22,261 nucleotides of DNA from Streptomyces cellulosae (GCF_000721105.1 NZ_JOEV01000074.1:1-22261), one strand, 5' to 3'; positions 1 through 7,826 are shown, counted from the stretch's first letter. Notes: generated from the letters alone by a model not told the origin. Numbers and translations are program-made.

Positions 1-89
1 GCTGGGAACGACGCGACGACATCCACGAAGCCTTCCTCGGCCTCGCCACCTGCCTCATCACCCACAGACACGTCCAACGCCTTTGTTAG
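1..89 (+). pseudogene. 3' end of an IS5-like transposase, cut by the window edge
   Basis: The frame beginning at base 3 is open from the left edge and stops with TAG at 87-89, giving 28 residues. It contains WERRDDIHEAFLGLA and ends LITHRHVQRLC. This resembles the C-terminus of IS5-family DDE transposases, where a W/YERR-(A/D)DIH stretch is followed by a helix ending in LICxRRL. Just after the stop, GTTAGGACCTC at about 85-97 looks like an IS terminal inverted repeat, so the element probably ends near base 100. It is typed as a pseudogene only because it is partial; whether the full copy is intact cannot be judged. The family call rests on motif memory over few residues. Confidence 0.55.
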
Positions 90-118
90 GACCTCTAAGT
101 CAGCAGCCACGGGGGCTC

Positions 119-841
119 ATGATGCGCGCTTTCCGCACGACCACCCACACCCGGACGCTTGGCGCCCTTGGCCTTGCCGCCGTCGCACTCCTGGCCGCCA
201 CGGCATGCGAGCCGAGCGACGACAAGGCCGGCGCCACCCCGCCGCCGAAGTCCTCCACCTCCCCTTCCGTCTCCGCGTCCGCGCCGGCTGCCTCCTCGAC
301 CTCTGCACCGTCCCCTGCAGCGTCCTCTGCAGCGTCCTCTGCCAAGCCTTCCGCTCCGGGCCGTCCTGGCGAGGCCGAGGGCGACCCGCAAGGCATCAAC
401 GGCAACTGCCCCGACGGCTACACCGACGTCAAGGTGGAGTGGGCCCTGCCTCCCACGAAGGACGACTCGAAGCTCCTGCTGATCGTCACCAACACCAGCA
501 CCAAGCCGTGCAAGCTGCGGACCTATCCGGTACTCCGGCTGGAGGACGGCCACGGCCAGTTCGTGGGGGTCTTCGAGAACTCCAAACCGCAGACGGAGGT
601 GACCCTCACCCCCGGCAAGGAGGCATACGCAGGTCTGCTCCTGCGCCAGAGCAACGCCGACGTCAGCACCCTCGTGAAGAACATGGCACTCGCGCCGCAC
701 GGTCAGAGCCCCGACGACAGCACGGGCGAGGGTGTGCTCCTGGAGATGCCGAAGGGCGGCGTGCGCGTGGACGACAAGGCCCGCGTGACGTATTGGAACA
801 GCAGTTCAGAGGCTGCCGTGTCGCCGCTGTTCGCCCACTGA
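119..841 (+). CDS. DUF4232-type secreted lipoprotein
   Basis: This 240-residue protein has a lipoprotein signal peptide: a basic N-terminus, a hydrophobic stretch from about residue 14 to 29, and a lipobox ending ATAC with the lipidated Cys at about residue 30. Next comes a low-complexity Ser/Ala/Pro linker (about 31-90), partly built from a duplicated 12-bp unit, as expected for a tether. The C-terminal 140 residues contain a CPDGY segment, KPCKLRTYP and a Gly/Pro-spaced beta pattern seen in actinobacterial DUF4232 proteins, whose biochemical role is unknown. It should be anchored outside the cell membrane. The start is uncertain: adjacent ATGs lie at 119 and 122, and a TTG at 83 would overlap the upstream transposase and add a rare TTA codon. 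No strong ribosome-binding site is seen, only CACGGGGG. The IS end lies only about 20 bases upstream. Confidence 0.8.
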   Translation: MMRAFRTTTHTRTLGALGLAAVALLAATACEPSDDKAGATPPPKSSTSPSVSASAPAASSTSAPSPAASSAASSAKPSAPGRPGEAEGDPQGINGNCPDGYTDVKVEWALPPTKDDSKLLLIVTNTSTKPCKLRTYPVLRLEDGHGQFVGVFENSKPQTEVTLTPGKEAYAGLLLRQSNADVSTLVKNMALAPHGQSPDDSTGEGVLLEMPKGGVRVDDKARVTYWNSSSEAAVSPLFAH

Positions 842-884
842 CGGGGGCGCCAGACGCCGGCTGCCCGGCGGCCTGCCACCGCTC

Positions 885-913
885 GAGGGGCCTCTGAAAT
901 GCAGGGGCCCCTC
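885..913 (+). terminator. stem-loop after the lipoprotein gene
   Basis: GAGGGGCC at 885-892 pairs with GGCCCCTC at 906-913 around a 13-base loop. It lies 44 bases after the lipoprotein stop. There is no U-tract, which is usual for Streptomyces terminators. Confidence 0.5.
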
Positions 914-1276
914 ACTACTGCCTCTCGCGATGGGCTGGAAGCGACGCGACGCGCCGGGCAGCCCCCGGAGCGTCGCTCCGAGGGCGTTGCGGGGACGGCG
1001 CTGCCTCACCGGCCCGGTGTTTTCACGAAGTCGCGTCGGCGTCTCGCCGACGGCGGCTCCGGCGGAAGCCGCGCCCGCCGCGAGGGTGCTCGACGGACAG
1101 GCCCCGCAAAACGGGTACTTGGGACATTACGCGACCACATCCCCCGGGAACTGCCCGACCGTCGACACCGCACGACGAGCCGAGGTGGACCGAGCTCATT
1201 TGAAACGATCAGTAAGGGCGCCGTCGGCTGGTGCCGTTGGGCAGGCGATGGCCGGGAACGCCGCAGTGGGCCCGCC

Positions 1277-1330
1277 GTGATCGCCGTGATCGCCCTGATC
1301 GCCGTGATCGCCGTGATCGCCGTGATCGCC
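1277..1330. repeat. 9-bp tandem repeat, six units of GTGATCGCC
   Basis: Six head-to-tail 9-bp units lie here: five GTGATCGCC and one variant, CTGATCGCC, at 1295-1303. Every unit carries a GATC. It is intergenic. Period 9 keeps every frame open, which explains the spurious ORFs crossing it. Confidence 0.95.
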
Positions 1331-1531
1331 GATGAGGATGAGAGTGCGGGGTGACCTTCCGCACATCGGAGGTTTTTCGCCAAGCCGGTGGTTTCATCCT
1401 GCACTTGTTCCCCGTCTGTTGCTCCTGGCGCACTGTTCTCGCAGGACGCGCACGTGTCACCCGACCTCTGACACGACGTCAAGTAGACGTGCCTGGGCAC
1501 GAGTAGAGCGGAACGCGGTCGTCCCGGGGAG

Positions 1532-1546
1532 CGGCAACGGTTGCCG
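1532..1546. promoter_or_regulatory. 15-bp perfect palindrome upstream of the kinase gene
   Basis: CGGCAAC-G-GTTGCCG is a perfect inverted repeat with a one-base centre, about 120 bases before the kinase start and about 30 bases before a possible -10 (TAGTCT at 1577-1582). It could be a repressor site. No regulator gene adjoins it. Confidence 0.3.
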
Positions 1547-1664
1547 GCAAACACTCTCAAGGGCCGTTTCAGCCTCTAGTCTGCTGTCAGACCCCCCACA
1601 GGGCCTTCCCCCGCGGTGTGGGCGGGACTCCCGCCCGTACCACTGAGAACAGGCGGCCGAGGGC

Positions 1665-4067
1665 ATGCAACCACTGCACCCAGAAGATCCCGAGAAGCTA
1701 GGGCCCTACCGTCCGGTGGCCCGCCTCGGAGCAGGCGGCATGGGCCGGGTCTATCTGGCCGCCTCGCCGGCCGGCCGCACCGTCGCGGTCAAGGTCATCC
1801 GTCCCGAGATGGCCGAGGACAAGAACTTCCGGATCCGCTTCCGGCGCGAGGTGGCAGCCGCGGCGGCAGTCGGCGGCATTTACACGGCGTCCGTGGTGGA
1901 CGCCGCGCCGGACGACAAGACGCCATGGTTCGCGACCGCCTACGTACCCGGTCCCACCCTGGCCGAGGCGGTCGCCGCGCACGGGCCGCTGCCGGTGGAA
2001 ACGGTCCTCGCGCTGGGCGCGGGCATCGCCGAGGCGCTGATCGCGGTGCACGCCGAGGGGCTGGTGCACCGGGACCTCAAGCCGTCCAACGTGCTGCTCG
2101 CCGTGGACGGTCCGCGCGTCATCGACTTCGGCATCGTCCGGGCACGGGACGGCTACCAGCTCACCGGCTCAGGCGGCCTGTTCGGCTCACTCGACTATGT
2201 CTGTCCCGAACAAGCCACCGGCGCTCCGGTGGGACCGGAGGGAGACGTCTTCTGTCTCGGCTCGGTGCTCGCGTTCGCCGCGTCGGGACACGCGCCGTTC
2301 ACCGGGTCCGCCGCGGCCGCCCTGCTCTACCAGGTGGTCCACGGTTCGGCCGATCTGACCCTGGTGCCCGAGCCACTGCACAAAATCATCAGCCTCTGTC
2401 ACGCCAAGGACCCTGCCCTTCGTATCAGCCCCGACCGGCTCTCCGCGGCCTGCGCGCCCGGCGGTGCCGAACAGGTGCTGACGGAGGGCTGGCTGCCCGC
2501 GCGGCTGGCCGCCATGGTCGACGACCGCCGGGCGGCCGCGACGGACCTCGACCGTCTCGCACGGACCCTGACGCCCGCACGGCCCGCGGCCGGAGCAGCC
2601 GCCGCTGAGGCACTCACCGTCCCCGGCAGAAACGGATCGGGCAGGACGCCGGTGGGGCCGTCGTCGCACGGGGCCGACGGCGGAGACGGCGCGGCGGACC
2701 CGGACCGCGTCCTCCCGGCCGGGGACGCCGACCACCGCGCCGCCGGTGGAGCCGTAGCCACCGGTGGAGCGCCGCCCACCGCCGCGCCGCCGGAGCGGAG
2801 ACCCCCGACGACCGTGGCCCAACCCGCGGAACCGGTGGAACCGGTGCAACCGGCTGCACCGGCGGCGGAACGTTCCGCCGCACCCGCGCACCGCCGTGCC
2901 CCCGAAACCTCCCGTCTCGGCCGGCGCACCCTCCTCGCCGTGACCGCGGGCGCGGCCGTCGTCGGGGGCACCGCCCTCGTCGTCCGAGGGAGGACCGGCG
3001 GGCAGCCGGCGCATCGGCCCGGCCCCGCCCCCGAGCCGACCTGGGTCTACCGCGGCGGCCCGCTGCTCCAGACCCCGGCCGTCTTCAACGGCGGGACGGC
3101 TCTGCTGAAGAGCCGCCCGGGCAACATGATCTGCCTCGACCTGAGGAACGGATCCCAGCCCGAATGGGTCTACCAGGGCATCAGCCTCTCGCCCAGTCCC
3201 GTCCTGCTGGCCAACGACGCCGCGGTCGCCCTCGGCACCGGTGCGACTCTGATCGGCGTCGACCTGGCCGGCGGCACCGAGAAGTTCACCCTCGGCTTCG
3301 GCCGGGACTTCCAGTTCGATCAACTCCTCGGTGGATACGACGGCTATGTCGTCTCCGTCCTCGGCGCCAGGCTGGAACGCCAGTCAGACGAGCAGGGCGT
3401 CGCGACCTCCACCAGCGCGGTCTTCGGCGTCGACCTCAGGGCCCGGCAGGCCGTCGTCATACCGATCGACCCCGAAGACGTCGGCGTTCCCCTCAAGCCC
3501 GTCATCACTTCCGGCTACTTCGTCTACGCCGACGGGCTGCGCAATGTCACAGTCCGCAGCACCCGCGAGGGCGGTGGCTTGCGCTGGCGGCACCCGGTCG
3601 GCTACGACCTGCGGCCGGGTCTCGCGGTGCTCGGCAAAACCGTCTTCGCCATCGGCTCCGAGTTCATCGCCCTGGACCTCGCCACCGGAAAGCTCCGCTG
3701 GAAGGCGAAGGCGGAACGCGGCATGTTCGCCTCCCTCGGGGCAGGCGGCAACACGGTCTACGCCACGGGCACCGATCCCTACGGCGTCTACGCCTTCAAC
3801 GCGGCGACCGGCGCCCGTCGCTGGTTCTGCGAGACCCCCCGCCTCAACATCGACCATCCGATCGTGGTGGGGGCGCACGCCGTCCACGTGCCCGCCTTCG
3901 AGAACAAGAATGGCTTCTACGCGATCGACGCGGCCTCCGGCCGTCTGCTGTGGAACTTCACCGACGGCCGCGAGACCGGCGTCAACGACTGGCAGCTCTC
4001 CTGCGACGGGGCCGGACACCTCGTGGCCCAGCACTTCGACCGGGCTTACGGACTTCCCGTCATCTGA
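1665..4067 (+). CDS. transmembrane Ser/Thr protein kinase with PQQ-type beta-propeller sensor
   Basis: This 800-residue receptor-like kinase has all Hanks motifs: glycine loop GAGGMG at 22-27, ATP-binding Lys43 in AVKV, catalytic loop HRDLKPSN at 135-142, DFG at 154-156 and a PEQ motif near 181. The kinase domain ends near residue 270. A long Ala/Pro-rich linker (about 300-415) leads to one hydrophobic membrane segment at about 422-441, preceded by RRT. The outer part (about 458-800) has repeated blocks such as GIDLAGG-, ALDLATGKLRWKAK, AFNAATGARRWF and AIDAASGRLLWNF, typical of PQQ-like propellers. In the family such domains act as sensor or protein-binding platforms; actual PQQ binding is not implied. 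The start ATG is preceded by GAGGG. The ligand and substrates cannot be read from sequence, and the flanking genes are not obvious partners. Confidence 0.92.
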   Translation: MQPLHPEDPEKLGPYRPVARLGAGGMGRVYLAASPAGRTVAVKVIRPEMAEDKNFRIRFRREVAAAAAVGGIYTASVVDAAPDDKTPWFATAYVPGPTLAEAVAAHGPLPVETVLALGAGIAEALIAVHAEGLVHRDLKPSNVLLAVDGPRVIDFGIVRARDGYQLTGSGGLFGSLDYVCPEQATGAPVGPEGDVFCLGSVLAFAASGHAPFTGSAAAALLYQVVHGSADLTLVPEPLHKIISLCHAKDPALRISPDRLSAACAPGGAEQVLTEGWLPARLAAMVDDRRAAATDLDRLARTLTPARPAAGAAAAEALTVPGRNGSGRTPVGPSSHGADGGDGAADPDRVLPAGDADHRAAGGAVATGGAPPTAAPPERRPPTTVAQPAEPVEPVQPAAPAAERSAAPAHRRAPETSRLGRRTLLAVTAGAAVVGGTALVVRGRTGGQPAHRPGPAPEPTWVYRGGPLLQTPAVFNGGTALLKSRPGNMICLDLRNGSQPEWVYQGISLSPSPVLLANDAAVALGTGATLIGVDLAGGTEKFTLGFGRDFQFDQLLGGYDGYVVSVLGARLERQSDEQGVATSTSAVFGVDLRARQAVVIPIDPEDVGVPLKPVITSGYFVYADGLRNVTVRSTREGGGLRWRHPVGYDLRPGLAVLGKTVFAIGSEFIALDLATGKLRWKAKAERGMFASLGAGGNTVYATGTDPYGVYAFNAATGARRWFCETPRLNIDHPIVVGAHAVHVPAFENKNGFYAIDAASGRLLWNFTDGRETGVNDWQLSCDGAGHLVAQHFDRAYGLPVI

Positions 4068-4212
4068 GGAGCGGGCCCCGGACAGCCGGATCCCGGTTCT
4101 CAGGCAGCACACCCTTCGGCGCGCCGATCGCCGCACGCCGCCACCGGACGAGGACCGCCATGGCCGTCCACGTGAACGGGCGGCGGAACCCCGCCCCGAT
4201 CCACCCGCCGAA

Positions 4213-4520
4213 AGGTGTTTTCGCTCAGATCCGTGATGATGATGGTGCGGACACGGGCAGCCGGGACCGACTGACGCTGGGCGTGCTGACGCAGTACCGG
4301 TGGCCGCCACCGAGCGGATGCACCGGATGATCGCCCCCGAGGTGCGCAGCGAGCAGACCAGGTGCAGGCTGGCCAGACTGCACCTGGAGGGGCTACTCGA
4401 CCGCATCACCCTGCCGCAGGCCGGAGAACCGAGTGGGTTCCCCAACCCGTACGGCGTCCAATCGCCTCCGAGATGGTCGGAGATGCGCGGGCACCGGCCC
4501 TCCGGAGCGGCGGTGGCCGC
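4213..4520 (+). pseudogene. decayed replication-relaxation (Replic_Relax-like) gene fragment
   Basis: Three frames join into one family-like reading. The first gives DRLTLGVLTQYR up to 4300; the next frame, from GTG at 4300, continues VAATERMHRMIAPEVRSEQ, then RLARLHLEGLLDRITLPQAG and, with further shifts, FPNPYGVQ and SEMRGHRPS. This matches my memory of actinobacterial replication-relaxation proteins: winged-helix N-terminus with a QYRVAT..QMHRM helix, LxxLHxxGLVDRITLPQAGR, then WFPTxYG. The QYR/VAA junction looks like loss of one G from a GGG run (CCGGTGGCC for CCGGGTGGCC). The N-terminal domain alone is present, broken by several indels. Such genes usually ride on conjugative plasmids and integrated elements, so this is probably debris of one. 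It overlaps nothing functional. Confidence 0.5.
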
Positions 4521-4541
4521 ACGATGACGGGAGGGACCCTC

Positions 4542-5141
4542 ATGCCTCAGCAGACGGCGCCGGACGCACCGGCCAGGAAACCCGTCAGCGCAGGCGGCGT
4601 CTTCCTCTCGTTCGCCCCGTGGATCATCTTCGGAGTGGTCGCCAGTCCCAGTACCTGGGAGTACGCGGCCCTCGCCGCGCTGATCGCCTCGATCGCGCTG
4701 TCCGGGCAGGATCTGCTGCACGGCAAACTCCGAATCCTCGACGTGACCGGCATCGTGTTTTTCGGCGTTCTGTCGGTTCTCGGGCTGGCCCTGGACCGCG
4801 GGCAGGTCCTGTGGGTGGAGACGTACGCCCAGGTCATCTCGAACGGTCTGGTGGCCGTCGTAGCGCTCGGATCGCTGTTCGTCGACCCGTTCACCGCGCA
4901 GTACGCCCGGGAGTCGACCCCTCGCGAAGTGTGGAACTCGCCGGTCTTCACGCACATCAACACGGTGCTGACGGCCGTGTGGGGCATGGCCTTCGCCCTG
5001 ATGACGGTCTCGACCTGGCTGGCCATCCGCTTCCCGTCCCAGGACGACTGGTTCAACTGGGTCGTTCCCATCGTCCTGCTCGTGTGGGCCGTGAGGTTCA
5101 GCCAGCGCTATCCGGAGTCGTACAAGGCGCGCATGACCTGA
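4542..5141 (+). CDS. polytopic membrane protein of unknown function
   Basis: This 199-residue protein has about six hydrophobic segments, near residues 20-34, 40-56, 66-84, 96-114, 140-162 and 170-185, so it is an integral membrane protein. Conserved-looking polar stretches are LSGQDLLHGKLRILD between segments 2 and 3, and VDPFTAQYARESTPREVW after segment 4. The layout resembles uncharacterised membrane proteins found across actinomycetes, with a distant look of septation-protein-A-like families, but I cannot name a function. The ATG at 4542 is chosen because GGGAGGG ends six bases before it. An in-frame ATG at 4524 has no such site. The upstream sequence is the decayed replication-relaxation fragment, so any promoter may be borrowed or lost. 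Confidence 0.8.
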   Translation: MPQQTAPDAPARKPVSAGGVFLSFAPWIIFGVVASPSTWEYAALAALIASIALSGQDLLHGKLRILDVTGIVFFGVLSVLGLALDRGQVLWVETYAQVISNGLVAVVALGSLFVDPFTAQYARESTPREVWNSPVFTHINTVLTAVWGMAFALMTVSTWLAIRFPSQDDWFNWVVPIVLLVWAVRFSQRYPESYKARMT

Positions 5142-5307
5142 TGAGCTGGTGCCTTTTCTCTGATGCTGAGCGGCTGAGCAGCCGGCCTTCTCAAGCCTGT
5201 GCGAGGGGACCGGATGCCGACAAACCGCAGAAGACAGCCCCGTCGACGCGCGCGAGGACACCCGGGCGCCCGATCCTCTCGCCGGCCACTGCTTGGGGCA
5301 TGGTCCC

Positions 5308-5480
5308 CGGGCCGTGCCTGACGCTGCCGTCGCGGACAAGGCCTCTCGTCCCGCGCTCACCTCTCTTACCTGCGGAACCGCAACATCAAGGCAGCCATCC
5401 CGGAGAAGAAGGACCAGTTGCCGCCAATCGAAAGAAGAAAGGCAGCCGGGGCGGACGGGGCGGACGTCCCAACGGCCTCC
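5308..5480 (+). pseudogene. frameshifted IS5-type transposase remnant
   Basis: Three successive frames give an IS5-family catalytic-domain reading. VPDAAVADKA (about 5313-5343) corresponds to the (R)PDAVxADKAYSSR block. A second frame gives SSRAHLSYLRNRNIKAAIPE, matching SSRAHRxYLRxRGIKAxIPE. A third gives NRKKKGSRGGR and GGRPNG, matching the basic RKKRGRxGGRPP segment before the final Glu region. At least two indels separate the pieces, and no start, N-terminal DDE block or terminal inverted repeat is visible. It is a dead fragment, related in family to the partial copy at the left edge, though its descent from the same element cannot be shown. Confidence 0.6.
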
Positions 5481-5577
5481 ATGATCTGGATCAACGACCT
5501 CCTGCAGATAACTGGTCGTGGACTGAACCCGATCGGCCGGACCGAACATCGCAGTTGACTACCGGACAGCCGCCCTG

Positions 5578-5593
5578 GGCGCGGCTCCGCGCC
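5578..5593 (-). terminator. stem-loop at the 3' end of the dehydrogenase gene
   Basis: GGCGCGG at 5578-5584 and CCGCGCC at 5587-5593 form a compact GC stem touching the stop codon of the leftward dehydrogenase gene. No U-tract follows. Confidence 0.5.
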
Positions 5594-6543
5594 TACCGGA
5601 AGCCGAGGTGCGGATCCGTGCCGACCAGCTCAGCGCTCACGGCCCACAGGCGAGCGGCGACGGCCGGGTCGGCCATATGGGAGGGGACGGGCTCACGCCG
5701 CGGTATGCCACGCAGACCGAAGACCCTCGGCCCCCACAGCTGCCCTCCCTGCACCTCCGAGTCGAGGACGGCACGGACGACGGGCCATGCTCCGGCGTCC
5801 TTGCCCTGTACCAAGAGACCGGCGGGCAAGGCACGCAGCCGCTCGCCGGGGGTTGTCACGCCTACCGGCGGGCGGGACGGGGTGAGGGAGTCCAGTGCGC
5901 CACCGGGGTGGGCCACCACGCTGAGAACCGGGCTGTCCGCGGCACGCAGGCGGCGATCGAGTTCAAAACCGAAGCACATCTGCGCCAGCTTCGATCGGCC
6001 ATAGGTGCGCTTGGCCCGGTAGTCCTGGACCGACTGCAGGTCGCCCAGGTCCAGGCGCTCGGACCGCGCCGCAAAGCTTCCGACCGTGACGACGCGACCC
6101 GCCGACGCCGCAGCCAGCAGGGGGGCCAGCCACTGGGTGAGGGCGAAATGGCCGAGGTGGTTGGTACCGAACATCAGCTCGTGGCCGTCCCCGGTCTCTC
6201 GACGCGGCGGGTCGTCGAGAGCGACCCCGGCGTTGTACACCACCGCGTCAAGGTGATCGAGATCCAGCATGTCCACGGCGGTCTTCAGGGACGACAGGTC
6301 GGCGAGGTCCAGTTGAAGATGCCGCACATGCGCGCCAGGGACGCGCGAGCGGATCGAGGCCATGGCGGCGTCGGCCTTCGCGGCGTTCCGGCTGCCGAGT
6401 ACGACAACGGCGCCGGTGGCGGCGAGCTGCTCCGCGACAAAGTAGCCGATTCCGGCATTACCCCCGGTGACCAGGAAGATCCTGCCCTCGGCAGACGGCA
6501 GCCGGTGAACGTCCCACGCTCGGCTCTGGGATGCGGAAGACAC
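5593..6543 (-). CDS. short-chain dehydrogenase/reductase
   Basis: This 316-residue SDR enzyme is expected to be a cytoplasmic NAD(P)(H)-dependent oxidoreductase. The Rossmann motif TGGNAGIG lies at about 26-33, the structural NAG at 104-106 (YNAG), catalytic Ser at about 156 (TVGSFAAR), and YxxxK at 181-185 (YGRSK). FGTNHLGHFALT at about 125-136 and PGG after the catalytic helix fit the retinol-dehydrogenase/WW-oxidoreductase-like branch. The start is taken as GTG at 6543, because AAGGAG lies nine bases upstream on the minus strand; the frame is open about 80 codons further but with non-protein-like sequence. The gene stands alone and a 17-bp palindrome lies about 30 bases upstream, suggesting repressor control. 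The substrate cannot be inferred. Confidence 0.88.
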   Translation of the reverse strand: MSSASQSRAWDVHRLPSAEGRIFLVTGGNAGIGYFVAEQLAATGAVVVLGSRNAAKADAAMASIRSRVPGAHVRHLQLDLADLSSLKTAVDMLDLDHLDAVVYNAGVALDDPPRRETGDGHELMFGTNHLGHFALTQWLAPLLAAASAGRVVTVGSFAARSERLDLGDLQSVQDYRAKRTYGRSKLAQMCFGFELDRRLRAADSPVLSVVAHPGGALDSLTPSRPPVGVTTPGERLRALPAGLLVQGKDAGAWPVVRAVLDSEVQGGQLWGPRVFGLRGIPRREPVPSHMADPAVAARLWAVSAELVGTDPHLGFR

Positions 6544-6573
6544 GATGACAGGCTCCTTGTGCTCTCGGGCAGC

Positions 6574-6590
6574 GTGCTCACGGTGAGCAC
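6574..6590. promoter_or_regulatory. 17-bp perfect palindrome, likely operator of the dehydrogenase gene
   Basis: GTGCTCAC-G-GTGAGCAC is a perfect inverted repeat centred on one base. It begins about 30 bases upstream of the GTG at 6543, where a TetR- or GntR-type repressor would block transcription. No such regulator is encoded in the window. Confidence 0.5.
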
Positions 6591-6941
6591 CAACCCGACC
6601 AAGGTCCCAACCTCCACCGACGAACCCCCGACAGATCACGGTTGGCACCGACAGACTTCCGATACCTCTCCGGAGAACTACAGAGAGCAAGAAGGCTGCT
6701 ACGCCACTACTGACGTCTGACCGATCAGAAAGTACGCGGCACGACTGACCGGACACAGTGGACGTCACGATGGCCGTCGGCTGTCGCGTCACCGGCGGGC
6801 CATGGCTCGGGTCGGCTTGACGAGTCGCGAACCGTACGTGGACGCGGTCGGTGTCCTCGCAGTCGAGGTGGTGGCCGTTGATGTGATGTCGGCTTGTTCT
6901 GACGTCATCACCGCCTGCACACCTGTCGTTCGTCAGTGAGG

Positions 6942-6961
6942 TGACCGGGGCGTGCCGGTCA
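6942..6961 (-). terminator. stem-loop overlapping the ATP-grasp stop codon
   Basis: TGACCGG at 6942-6948 pairs with CCGGTCA at 6955-6961 around GGCGTG. The right arm includes the stop codon of the leftward ATP-grasp gene. Confidence 0.45.
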
Positions 6962-7795
6962 GGTCCGGGGTGAGTTGCCCAGGAACCGGTGGAGGGAGGT
7001 CGTCATGCTGGCGACGAAGGTGTCACGGGTCGGGTCGTCGACATGGTCCAGGGACAGGTAGGGGTTGAGGTCTTCCAACTCGACCAGGAGGAGGTCGCCC
7101 TTCTGGGTACGGCAGGCGTCCACGCGCTGGATACCGTGATCGAGGGTGTTCCAGTCGATGAAGCGGCGGGCGAAACCGAGATCGGCTTCCGTAGGCCGAT
7201 AGGACTCAAGGACCCAGCGACGGTCGGGGTCGGGTGCGTGGAGCGCGTACTGGACGGTGTCGTCGACGTAGTAGAACGACACCTCATAGCGGAAGTCGAT
7301 GCGGGGCTGGACCAGAATGTCGCCGAAGGTGAGGCCGTCCAACTGGTCCCGGGAGACGAAGTCGAGGCCGATGGAGTCCGCCCCTGCCTTCGGCTTGACC
7401 ACGTACTGGTCAGTCTCGGGCAGCGCACCGAGGTCCTTTGGCCGGTCGATGGTGGGAATGACCGGGTATCCGGCTGCCGTCAGGTCCAGCAGGTACTGTT
7501 TGCCGGCCATGTCTGCCCGGCCGGACAGCGGGTTGTAGACCCGGGTACCGCGCGCCGCGGCCTGGTCCCGGAAGGCGTCGTACTCCTTCTGGTAGTGCAG
7601 CACGGGGCCGCTGTTGCGGACCACGACGCCGTCGAAGGCGTCCATGAGAGCGGCGGCGTCCAACGGGTGGCACAACGCGATATCAAAGTCGTTCCGCAGC
7701 CGCGACGACAGGAAGATGTCCTCGTCGCAGTAGCGCCGCCCCCGGGCCTGGTAGGCGAGATCGGTCACGAACAAAATGCTGGGGCGGCCGGGCAC
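6959..7795 (-). CDS. ATP-grasp-type ligase, orphan
   Basis: This 278-residue protein has the layout of a small ATP-grasp enzyme, which uses ATP to activate a carboxylate as acyl phosphate for ligation to an amine or thiol. An N-terminal Rossmann-like part (about 5-60, ILFVTDLAY.., GVVVRNSG) precedes an ATP-binding core with YVVKPKAGADS at about 131-141, LVQPRID at 161-167, and a metal-binding strand LVELEDLNPYLSL at 237-249 holding a Glu-x4-Asn arrangement. The GTG start at 7795 follows AAGGAGAT at a normal distance. There is no neighbouring peptide, peptidase or transporter gene, and I found no short precursor ORF in the 300 bases upstream, so a RiPP role has no support here. The substrate is unknown. 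Confidence 0.8.
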   Translation of the reverse strand: MPGRPSILFVTDLAYQARGRRYCDEDIFLSSRLRNDFDIALCHPLDAAALMDAFDGVVVRNSGPVLHYQKEYDAFRDQAAARGTRVYNPLSGRADMAGKQYLLDLTAAGYPVIPTIDRPKDLGALPETDQYVVKPKAGADSIGLDFVSRDQLDGLTFGDILVQPRIDFRYEVSFYYVDDTVQYALHAPDPDRRWVLESYRPTEADLGFARRFIDWNTLDHGIQRVDACRTQKGDLLLVELEDLNPYLSLDHVDDPTRDTFVASMTTSLHRFLGNSPRT

Positions 7796-7808
7796 GGGGC
7801 ATCTCCTT

Positions 7809-7826
7809 GGTCGGTGCCCACCAACC
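7809..7826. promoter_or_regulatory. imperfect palindrome just upstream of the ATP-grasp gene
   Basis: GGTCGGTG-CC-CACCAACC has seven of eight arm positions paired. It adjoins the ribosome-binding site of the leftward gene. It could be an operator or an RNA hairpin. Confidence 0.3.

Larger units (their letters stand above)
914..1664. other. long intergenic region, no recognisable gene
   Basis: No frame here gives a convincing family match. The longest frames (899-1354 and 930-1280, plus strand) are Arg-rich and lack ribosome-binding sites. Structure that can be seen: a perfect hairpin CGTCGGCG-TCT-CGCCGACG at 1034-1052, a 9-bp tandem array at 1277-1330, a palindrome at 1532-1546, and a possible -10 hexamer TAGTCT at 1577-1582 upstream of the kinase gene. 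Confidence 0.6.

Noticed and set aside
1277..1330. CRISPR array
   Set aside because: Units are 9 bp with no spacers, and no cas genes are present. The same applies to 8035-8074 and 22011-22066.
899..1354. Plus-strand frame ending in VIAVIAVIA repeats
   Set aside because: The hydrophobic tail comes only from the 9-bp tandem array, and the rest is Arg-rich with no ribosome-binding site.
3384..5549. Long minus-strand open frame (721 codons)
   Set aside because: It lies opposite the kinase propeller and the membrane protein, both with clear motifs, and has no domain or ribosome-binding site.
6802..6939. 45-residue ORF MARVGLTSREPYVDAVGVLA and onward
   Set aside because: It has no ribosome-binding site or family look and sits in a gap downstream of two leftward genes.
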